From positions 21,799 to 85,798 of the IMG/VR virus record IMGVR_UViG_3300042314_000891: 64,000 nt of DNA; one strand, written 5' to 3'. Positions 26,700 through 31,727 of this stretch are shown piece after piece. The notes beneath the pieces were generated by a model. The model saw only the letters and a program-made list of their open reading frames with translations, made no database searches and was not told where the DNA came from. Origin of the DNA: a virus. The first letter of the stretch is position 1; each line of letters starts with the position of its first letter. The position numbers and the translations under genes are program-made.

Positions 26700-27302
26700 A
26701 TGATTAGTTACGAAGAAATTGGTTTTTTAAATCATAAAATTTACAAAATACCTATAAGTGGTATTGATAATAAAAAGGTTATTACTGAAGTCCAAATTGA
26801 TAGGGATTTGTGGATGCCAGATAAGAGATTCAATGATACTCGTATGAGAGCACCTGGTTTACAAATGGATGGCCAAACTCTATGTGGTGATGAGACACGT
26901 AATATGTTTTCATTGTGTTATAATAAAGTAAGAGATTTTTTTACGGAGTTAAATAATGAAAAGTATTTAAGTGGATACCAAAGAACTTGGATATACATAG
27001 CAGTACCCGAATTAAAGGAAGCACATTATCACAATCATTTAAAATTTCATCCAGATTTCGATACATTTACAGATTGGACTTGGGTATATTATGTACAAGT
27101 TCCTAATAATTGTAAAGGACCAGAAGGTAAATTGTTTTTTAGAGATGATAAAGACCATAGTATAACACATACATTTTTTCCAGAAGAAGGATACATCTAT
27201 GCATTTGATGCAAATTTGGAACATCTACCATCTCTAGCACCTACATCTACAAAAGAAAGAATAGTAGCAGCTGGAAATGTTATTTTAAATTTTGAAAATT
27301 AA
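26700..27302 (+). CDS. 2OG-Fe(II) oxygenase-like protein 1
   Basis: 200 aa. A His-rich segment EAHYHNHLKFHPDFD followed by WVYYVQVPNN and a distal FDANLEHLPSLAPTSTKERI have the order H-x-(D/H) ... H ... R of double-stranded beta-helix dioxygenases. First of three consecutive genes of this general type. Phages carry such enzymes for DNA base or protein oxidation; the target here is unknown. Confidence 0.55.
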   Translation: MISYEEIGFLNHKIYKIPISGIDNKKVITEVQIDRDLWMPDKRFNDTRMRAPGLQMDGQTLCGDETRNMFSLCYNKVRDFFTELNNEKYLSGYQRTWIYIAVPELKEAHYHNHLKFHPDFDTFTDWTWVYYVQVPNNCKGPEGKLFFRDDKDHSITHTFFPEEGYIYAFDANLEHLPSLAPTSTKERIVAAGNVILNFEN

Positions 27303-27305
27303 ATT

Positions 27306-27866
27306 ATGATTAAAGGGATTGAATGTCCATATATCATTTCCAAACTATCGGAGCATGATTTAATAAAGGAAGATGTTTTAGATTTAATTAATGATGCTGA
27401 ATCAAATCGTTATACATACGCAGAAGATTATACTGATATAACGAGAACTGATTGGAATATTAGTAGAGATATTGAAAGAGAATACACAAAAATTGCAATG
27501 CCTCCTATTGTGGCATTAATGCAAAACAGATTTTTAGAATTGGGTTATAATGAAATGAACATACATAATGTATGGTTTCAACAATACAAAAAAGGTTCAG
27601 AGCATGGTTGGCATGTTCACTTAAATTGCCAATTTACCAATGTTTATTATTTAGATTTACCAGAAGGGGCCCCTAAAACGCAACTTTTAAATCCAATGAA
27701 CCAAAAAGAGATTATAGAGTTAGATGTAAATGAAGGTGATGTTTTAACATTCCCAAGTTTCATTTTACATAGAGCACCAAATGTGGAAAGTAATATAGTA
27801 AAAACTATTATATCATTTAATTCAGATTGTAATATTAAATCAGTTGCTGGTTTATACGATTTTTAA
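27306..27866 (+). CDS. 2OG-Fe(II) oxygenase-like protein 2
   Basis: 186 aa, 3 nt after the previous gene. Metal-site candidates are H-x-H in SEHGWHVHLNCQFTNVYYLD and the distal His in LTFPSFILHRAPNV, with an Arg one residue later and IISFNSD closing the fold. This is the arrangement of putative phage 2OG-Fe(II) oxygenases. Substrate unknown. Confidence 0.65.
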   Translation: MIKGIECPYIISKLSEHDLIKEDVLDLINDAESNRYTYAEDYTDITRTDWNISRDIEREYTKIAMPPIVALMQNRFLELGYNEMNIHNVWFQQYKKGSEHGWHVHLNCQFTNVYYLDLPEGAPKTQLLNPMNQKEIIELDVNEGDVLTFPSFILHRAPNVESNIVKTIISFNSDCNIKSVAGLYDF

Positions 27867-27896
27867 AAAAGTTATAATAAACTTAAAAGATTAGAT

Positions 27897-28433
27897 ATGC
27901 AAAGTATTGATATTTTTCCAATAAGAATATTTGAAAATTATATAGAAGTTCCAGATTCTTTAACCGATGGTATTAGGGAAGATATAAAAGATGATACCAA
28001 ATACGATACTCCAATTGATTGGGATGGCGGTGTGTATTCATCTTTTAATTATGAAAGCAAACTATTATATGGTACTAAAGAGCATAATCAAATAATAGAT
28101 AATGTTATAGAAATAGTTAAAACTACACCACCTTACAATGGATTTGGTGATAATTTTATTTATGAATATAATATGTGGTGGAATTATTATACGGCGGGAA
28201 AGTATCAAGAATACCATAGCCATGCTAACAATATACTTTCTGGAGTTTGGTATTTGAATGATTCAAATGCACATACCGTATTTTGTGATAGGGGTCTTAA
28301 ACACAAAGTTTTACCAACGAAAGGTAAAATAGTTTTCTTCCCATCGTACCTACCACACTATGTAGAACCATCCGATGATGAAAGAATGACAGTAGCATTC
28401 AATTTTCAATTATCAAAGCGGAACGTAAAATAA
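27897..28433 (+). CDS. 2OG-Fe(II) oxygenase-like protein 3
   Basis: 178 aa. KYQEYHSHANNILSGVWYLN followed by FFPSYLPHYVEPSDDERMTV and AFNFQL is the familiar pattern of the putative 2OG-Fe(II) oxygenases frequent in T4-like phages: H-x-H on the early strand, distal His in LPH, Arg in DER binding 2-oxoglutarate. The N-terminus (IFPIRIFENYI) is also typical. It ends the protein-coding run before the RNA island. Confidence 0.75.
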   Translation: MQSIDIFPIRIFENYIEVPDSLTDGIREDIKDDTKYDTPIDWDGGVYSSFNYESKLLYGTKEHNQIIDNVIEIVKTTPPYNGFGDNFIYEYNMWWNYYTAGKYQEYHSHANNILSGVWYLNDSNAHTVFCDRGLKHKVLPTKGKIVFFPSYLPHYVEPSDDERMTVAFNFQLSKRNVK

Positions 28434-28451
28434 AAAAAAAGATATATATAA

Positions 28452-28483
28452 TTTGGAATTACGAAAAAAGTTTCGTATATTTG
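28452..28483 (+). promoter_or_regulatory. Strong promoter of tmRNA
   Basis: TTTG at 28452-28455 and TATATTTG at 28476-28483, 20-nt spacer, with a perfect 7-bp inverted repeat TACGAAA/TTTCGTA at 28460-28477 between the boxes. Confidence 0.8.
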
Positions 28484-28502
28484 TAAACGTTATTTGAAAT
28501 AT

Positions 28503-28888
28503 GGGGATGACCGGCTTTTGACAGGTATGAAGACTGGTTGTATTGATGCAAGTAAGGTTAGATGGAAACCTTTGAAGACCTATCAAACAATAAGTGCAAA
28601 CGTAGAATTATCTACAATGACGTTCGAAGATGCTATGGCATGGATGAACTCATTCGATTACGCAGTAGCTGCCTAATCAATCCCGCATCACTCGTGGGAC
28701 TTAAAAAGAAGTGAACAATTTAAGGTCTCGTTTGAGGTTCTACCTATTAAAGTGAATCTTCCACATTTGAGAGTGGCAATGGCAAAATAGAAACTCTATA
28801 TTTTTTCAGTTTAGAAAAATTGAATAAACTTGTGAACGATTTACATTAGAAACTTATTTGGACTTGGGTTCGAATCCCAACATCTCCA
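28503..28888 (+). ncRNA. ssrA: Phage-encoded tmRNA
   Basis: 386 nt. The 5' end GGGGATG pairs with CATCTCC at 28881-28887 in a 7-bp acceptor stem; the 5' domain contains the tmRNA-typical CCGGCTTTTGACAGG and the 3' domain the T-arm TTGGG-TTCGAAT-CCCAA. The tag frame begins at GCA 28596 (as in most tmRNAs), reads ANVELST... and ends ...FDYAVAA before TAA at 28674-28676, 26 residues, longer than the usual 8-15. The terminal YAVAA is the protease-targeting end. CCA is not encoded. tmRNA frees stalled ribosomes with SmpB; no smpB gene is in the window, so host SmpB would be used. Confidence 0.93.
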
Positions 28889-28890
28889 CA

Positions 28891-28944
28891 AAAAATAAAT
28901 GAGAAATCATTTGGATATATGAAAAAAGTTTCGTATATTTGTAT
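28891..28944 (+). repeat. Promoter cassette direct repeat, copy 1
   Basis: 54 bp identical to 29029-29082. It contains a full promoter: TTTG 28910-28913, TATATTTG 28934-28941, 20-nt spacer. It drives the initiator-like tRNA. Confidence 0.9.
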
Positions 28945-28954
28945 CATAATAAAT

Positions 28955-29029
28955 CGCGGGGAGGATGTTGGTTTCCCACCGGTCTCATAAGCCAGGTCTA
29001 CGATAGTTCGATTCTGTCTCCCGCAACCA
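28955..29029 (+). tRNA. Initiator-like tRNA-Met (CAT)
   Basis: 75 nt with encoded CCA. The acceptor reads CGCGGGG against TCCCGC-A, leaving the C1-A72 mismatch that marks bacterial initiator tRNAs. Anticodon loop CTCATAA. T-arm GATAG-TTCGATT-CTGTC is intact; D-arm and anticodon stem are somewhat degenerate (GG pairs kept, third GC pair lost). Confidence 0.75.
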
Positions 29030-29082
29030 AAAATAAATGAGAAATCATTTGGATATATGAAAAAAGTTTCGTATATTTGTAT
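29029..29082 (+). repeat. Promoter cassette direct repeat, copy 2
   Basis: 54 bp identical to 28891-28944. Carries TTTG 29048-29051 and TATATTTG 29072-29079 with 20-nt spacer and drives the small RNA at 29091. Confidence 0.9.
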
Positions 29083-29090
29083 TATAGAAA

Positions 29091-29170
29091 ATGAGGTTAG
29101 TATGCCGGTGTGGAGAAGTCCGGTGTTAAGAGGACCCGAGAGGTAGAAATACCATCCCACTACTCATCCA
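29091..29170 (+). ncRNA. Small structured RNA with its own promoter
   Basis: About 80 nt. Closing pairing ATGAG (29091-29095) with CTCAT (29163-29167), extended by TAG/CTA across a 2-nt bulge; internal hairpins GTCC/GGAC and GGTA-GAAA-TACC (GNRA tetraloop), and GTGG/CCAC. CCA follows the closing stem. It has tRNA size and a CCA-like end but no T-loop and no clear anticodon, so it is not a normal tRNA. Family unknown. Confidence 0.55.
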
Positions 29171-29192
29171 ACAAAAAAAAAGTAAAAATAAT

Positions 29193-29223
29193 TTTGATAT
29201 ATGGAAAAAGTTTCGTATATTTG
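29193..29223 (+). promoter_or_regulatory. Promoter of the giant RNA
   Basis: TTTG 29193-29196 and TATATTTG 29216-29223 with a 19-nt spacer. Sequence around it is close to the other RNA-island promoters. Confidence 0.75.
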
Positions 29224-29230
29224 TATTATA

Positions 29231-30140
29231 GATTTGAGACCAATAGGTGATGAAAGATACTCGGTTAATCAAATTAAAAATGTTCTTTAAAATATAAGCA
29301 CATAGTAGACTAGTTCTACATAGTGTACATCGGCCGCCTATGGTCGTGAAATAAACTACGAAAGTAGGATAAAGTGAATCATTTGGTTTAAGTGATTTGC
29401 GGCTTCGAAAGGAGCTTGAGTAGGCAAGTGGAATATCATTTCACCTTTAGTATTGAGGGTAACACTGTAAAGAGGGTGGTGAAATGACTGGGCTAAAGTA
29501 GATAGTTCAGTTGAGGTGGGAACACCAATAAGAATAATCCATAGAGTTATTGCGAGAAACTGAAACTTAATCCCTTTCAACAATTGCGTGATTCAATATT
29601 AGAGTTTGCTTAAAACCGAAAGGTAAGATAAAGTACGAGTGGTGTCGTTATTATCCTTACTCTTCACCTACCAAGGTAGGAGTTATGAAGCAAACTTAAA
29701 GTATGGTGTTAGGGATAACACATCGAGTAGTTCAGTATTCTGTTGTTCAAAAGATAACGGAGCAGGTTGGCGAACCACTACTTGAAACCATCTACAAACC
29801 AAACTCAATTTGCCGGTTAGTGCAAACTATAAACAAAAAGAGCAAAAGTGTTCGTCAGTTGCAAACGAAAGGTGCGTACATAGTAGGGAGTTGTTCCTTG
29901 CCACGATACCTCCGCAAGAGGTCTGTGATTCTTTCGAAAAACTTCTAACACCGCAAGTGTGAATCTGTTCGGCAGAGTAGAAGAAGCGGAGTAAAGAGAG
30001 AGTAGTTTGTAACTTTATGAGTGGTTGGCTTAACTAACCCGCATTGAATCGGTACTATCCAAAAGATAGTGGAAAAGTTGGGAAACAATAATCCAACGAA
30101 AGCTGGTTCTTTTACGTGAGTATTCTCATCCGTAATAATA
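29231..30140 (+). ncRNA. Giant structured noncoding RNA (GOLLD/ROOL-like class suspected)
   Basis: About 0.9 kb without a credible gene, directly after a strong promoter and ending just before a tRNA. It is full of perfect helices: GATTTGAGACC near 29231 with GGTT-AA-TCAAATT; CTAC-GAAA-GTAG (29356-29367); GCTTC-GAAA-GGAGC (29402-29415); CATTTCACC/GGTGAAATG (29437/29478); AGTTCAGTT/AACTGAAACT (29504/29558); GGTG-GGAA-CACC (29515-29526); AGTTTGCTT/AAGCAAACT (29603/29688); CCTACC/GGTAGG (29667/29675); GTGTTA-GGGA-TAACAC (29706-29721); two hairpins with CGCAA loops (29908, 29948); ACTATC/GATAGT (30054/30065); and a 3' hairpin TTACG-TGAG-TATT-CTCA (30112-30135). Large ornate RNAs next to phage tRNAs are known (GOLLD, ROOL); membership cannot be proved by eye. 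Confidence 0.75.
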
Positions 30141-30143
30141 TAA

Positions 30144-30217
30144 GCGAGATTGGTGTAATGGTAGCACATCGGCCGTCCAGGTCGGAGGAGGGGGTTCAAT
30201 TCCTTTGTTTCGCTCCA
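30144..30217 (+). tRNA. tRNA-Gly (TCC), atypical loop
   Basis: 74 nt with CCA. Acceptor GCGAGAT/GTTTCGC, discriminator T as in tRNA-Gly. Anticodon loop CGTCCAG puts TCC at 34-36 but position 33 is G instead of T. T-loop TTCAATT. Confidence 0.7.
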
Positions 30218-30220
30218 TAA

Positions 30221-30293
30221 GCGGAGAAAGTGTTCCGGTAGCATGTGTACATTCCTGTACAATGAGGTGGTTCGATTCCATCTCTCCGCTCCA
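30221..30293 (+). tRNA. tRNA-Gly-like (TCC), irregular anticodon loop
   Basis: 73 nt with CCA. Acceptor GCGGAGA/TCTCCGC, discriminator T. Anticodon stem TGTAC/GTACA encloses only ATTCCT, a 6-nt loop (or 8 nt if the last pair opens). T-arm with TTCGATT intact. Anticodon probably TCC; decoding ability uncertain. Confidence 0.6.
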
Positions 30294-30378
30294 AAATTTA
30301 AATTATAAAATAATAACCAATATTACTATTTTTAACTTAAAATAAAAAAAAGTTATATATATTAAAAGAAAAAAGAAA

Positions 30379-30522
30379 ATGAAAACTCTTAACCTACATA
30401 CGATAGCTTATCAACCGACATCAAATTTGATGTGGGCAGGCAATCGCGTGTGTGATTTTAGTTCGAAAGGAATTAAAAATCAGTTAGGGGCAACAATATT
30501 AAACGATGTAGACTTGGGATAA
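30379..30522 (+). CDS. Possible 47-aa peptide gene
   Basis: ATG at 30379 opens 47 codons (MKTLNLHTIAYQPTSNLMWAG...) ending TAA 30520-30522. It lies alone in a 300-nt gap between tRNAs and ahead of a terminator. Upstream is very A-rich, as at other starts here. No family is recognisable, and a small regulatory RNA covering the same stretch is an equal possibility. Confidence 0.4.
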   Translation: MKTLNLHTIAYQPTSNLMWAGNRVCDFSSKGIKNQLGATILNDVDLG

Positions 30523-30549
30523 AACCAAACTACATACTTAAATTAAAAC

Positions 30550-30581
30550 AACCCCTGACTCAAAAAGTTAGGGGTTTTTTT
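30550..30581 (+). terminator. Rho-independent terminator
   Basis: AACCCCTGACT pairs with AGTTAGGGGTT (one mismatch) around a short A-rich loop, followed by seven T. It would end the transcript of the giant RNA/tRNA-Gly segment and small ORF. Confidence 0.8.
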
Positions 30582-30595
30582 ATGTTTAAAAATAA

Positions 30596-30667
30596 GTTGA
30601 TGTGGCGCAGTGGTAGCGCAGTAGACTGTTAATCTATTGGTCGTAGGTTCGAATCCTACCATCAACG
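30596..30667 (+). tRNA. tRNA-Asn (GTT)
   Basis: 72 nt. Acceptor GTTGATG/CATCAAC, discriminator G, anticodon loop CTGTTAA in stem TAGA/TCTA, T-loop TTCGAAT. CCA not encoded. Confidence 0.92.
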
Positions 30668-30699
30668 CAAGAATAAGTTCTTTGACATAATGGTGAAAT

Positions 30700-30772
30700 A
30701 GTGGGTTAGCTCAATTGGTAGAGCGCCGTCTTTACATGGCGGATGTTGGGGGTTCAAGTCCCTCACTCACTA
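30700..30772 (+). tRNA. tRNA-Val (TAC)
   Basis: 73 nt. Acceptor AGTGGGT/ACTCACT, anticodon loop TTTACAT in stem CCGTC/GGCGG, T-loop TTCAAGT. CCA not encoded. Confidence 0.9.
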
Positions 30773-30780
30773 CAATAGAT

Positions 30781-30854
30781 GTCCGTATGACGTAATTGGC
30801 AACCGTGCTGGTTTTAGAAACCAGATTGTGTAGGTTCGAATCCTACTATGGACA
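30781..30854 (+). tRNA. tRNA-Leu (TAG), short variable arm
   Basis: 74 nt. Acceptor GTCCGTA/TATGGAC, anticodon stem CTGGT/ACCAG with loop TTTAGAA, T-loop TTCGAAT. The variable region is only a few nt, whereas bacterial tRNA-Leu normally has a long variable arm, so the charged amino acid is less certain. Confidence 0.75.
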
Positions 30855-30893
30855 CAGGTAGTTCCCGATGCTACATATCAAAATCGGACTTGG

Positions 30894-30970
30894 GGAGTAG
30901 TGGCAGATGAGGTTCATTGCGCTGGACTGAAAATCCAGAGGAACAGGTTCGATACCTGTCTGCTCCACCA
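30894..30970 (+). tRNA. tRNA-Phe (GAA)
   Basis: 77 nt with CCA. Acceptor GGAGTAG/CTGCTCC, anticodon loop CTGAAAA in TGGA/TCCA, T-loop TTCGATA. Confidence 0.9.
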
Positions 30971-30972
30971 AT

Positions 30973-31045
30973 GAACTCGTAGCTCAATTGGTAGAGCACT
31001 ACACTTTTAATGTAGGGGTTTTGGGTTCGATTCCCAACGGGTTCA
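30973..31045 (+). tRNA. tRNA-Lys (TTT)
   Basis: 73 nt. Acceptor GAACTCG/CGGGTTC, anticodon loop CTTTTAA in CTACA/TGTAG, T-loop TTCGATT. CCA not encoded. Confidence 0.92.
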
Positions 31046-31051
31046 CAATAT

Positions 31052-31124
31052 AGGGTGGTATATCAATGGTTAGATTACTTGCTTTGGGAGCAAGAGGCTG
31101 TGAGTTCGAGTCTCGCTCACCCTA
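31052..31124 (+). tRNA. tRNA-Pro (TGG)
   Basis: 73 nt. Acceptor AGGGTGG/TCACCCT, anticodon loop TTTGGGA in CTTGC/GCAAG, T-arm GTGAG-TTCGAGT-CTCGC. CCA not encoded. Confidence 0.9.
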
Positions 31125-31127
31125 CAC

Positions 31128-31201
31128 AGAGATATAGCTCAATTGGTTAGAGCACCGACCTGATACGTCGGGGGTTATAGGTTCGAGTCCTATTTTCTCT
31201 A
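31128..31201 (+). tRNA. tRNA-Ile (GAT)
   Basis: 74 nt. Acceptor AGAGATA/TTTCTCT (one mismatch), D-stem GCTC/GAGC, anticodon loop CTGATAC in CCGAC/GTCGG, T-arm ATAGG-TTCGAGT-CCTAT. CCA not encoded. Confidence 0.92.
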
Positions 31202-31204
31202 CAC

Positions 31205-31240
31205 TTTTTCAACTTTTAGATAAAGGTTGGAAAATTTTTT
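31205..31240 (+). terminator. Terminator-like hairpin
   Basis: TTTTTCAACTTT pairs imperfectly with AAAGGTTGGAAAA, followed by six T (31235-31240), between tRNA-Ile and tRNA-Trp. Confidence 0.5.
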
Positions 31241-31271
31241 GAAGGTAATTTTTTACTTTGGAAATAAATAC

Positions 31272-31342
31272 ATGTCTTTGGTGCAATGGTAGCATATCGG
31301 TCTCCAAAACCGCAGATGAAAGTTCGAATCTTTCAGGACGTG
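31272..31342 (+). tRNA. tRNA-Trp (CCA)
   Basis: 71 nt. Acceptor ATGTCTT/AGGACGT, discriminator G, anticodon loop CTCCAAA in CGGT/ACCG, T-loop TTCGAAT. CCA tail not encoded. Confidence 0.88.
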
Positions 31343-31346
31343 CAAT

Positions 31347-31418
31347 GGTTCTATGGTGTAATGGATAGCACCTGACACTACGGATGTCAAAGTTGGAGTT
31401 CGAGTCTCTATGGAACTA
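31347..31418 (+). tRNA. tRNA-Arg (ACG)
   Basis: 72 nt. Acceptor GGTTCTA/TGGAACT, anticodon loop CTACGGA in TGACA/TGTCA, T-loop TTCGAGT. Reading CGN codons needs A34-to-inosine editing by host TadA. Confidence 0.88.
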
Positions 31419-31424
31419 CATTAT

Positions 31425-31495
31425 GGTGAATTGTCCGAGTGGTTAGGGAGTGCTCTGCAAAAGCATTTACATTGGTTCGAATCCAATATTCACCT
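31425..31495 (+). tRNA. tRNA-Cys (GCA)
   Basis: 71 nt. Acceptor GGTGAAT/ATTCACC perfect, discriminator T as expected for Cys, anticodon loop CTGCAAA, T-loop TTCGAAT. Confidence 0.92.
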
Positions 31496-31496
31496 C

Positions 31497-31573
31497 GTTG
31501 TTTATAGTGTTAATGGTCAGCACGTCAGTTTGTGGTACTGATAGTATGGGTTCGAATCCCATTAAACACCCCA
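31497..31573 (+). tRNA. tRNA-His (GTG)
   Basis: 77 nt with CCA. Extra 5' G pairs with C73 as required for His; anticodon loop TTGTGGT in TCAGT/ACTGA; T-arm ATGGG-TTCGAAT-CCCAT. One mismatch at acceptor position 1. Confidence 0.85.
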
Positions 31574-31576
31574 TAT

Positions 31577-31649
31577 TGCGTGGCTTGGTGGAAAAGAGCT
31601 ATCTCTCATAAGGAAAGCCAAGTGGGTTCGAACCCCACACACGCAACCA
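31577..31649 (+). tRNA. tRNA with CAT anticodon (Met or lysidine-Ile)
   Basis: 73 nt with CCA. Acceptor TGCGTGG/ACACGCA, anticodon loop CTCATAA, T-arm GTGGG-TTCGAAC-CCCAC. Anticodon stem weak. Elongator Met or Ile(ATA) cannot be told apart here. Confidence 0.75.
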
Positions 31650-31695
31650 TAAAATAAAAAAGTAAAAAATGTTAGGAAATATAAAATAAATGTTG

Positions 31696-31703
31696 TATAT
31701 TTG
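31696..31703 (+). promoter_or_regulatory. -7 box of the lipoprotein gene
   Basis: TATATTTG at 31696-31703, 25 nt before the ATG at 31728; the -33 element (TTAGG near 31670) is weak. Confidence 0.5.
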
Positions 31704-31727
31704 TTAAATAAAATCTAAAAGTTAAAT

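Noticed and set aside
28494-28676. 60-aa ORF over the tmRNA 5' half
   Set aside because: Its last 26 codons are the tmRNA tag; the rest lies over the tmRNA 5' domain, so it is not a separate gene.
29091-29170. Ordinary tRNA
   Set aside because: No T-loop consensus and no 7-bp acceptor pairing; the position expected for the T-arm forms a GNRA hairpin instead.
29703-29948. 81-aa forward ORF in the giant RNA
   Set aside because: It overlies several strong RNA helices, has no start context like other genes, and no protein-like pattern.
29231-30140. rRNA fragment or group I/II intron
   Set aside because: No conserved rRNA segments, no domain V-like hairpin of group II introns and no catalytic core of group I introns could be found.
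29945-30262. 105-aa reverse ORF over the 3' end of the giant RNA and tRNA-Gly
   Set aside because: Antisense to a tRNA and to RNA helices; no promoter or family resemblance.
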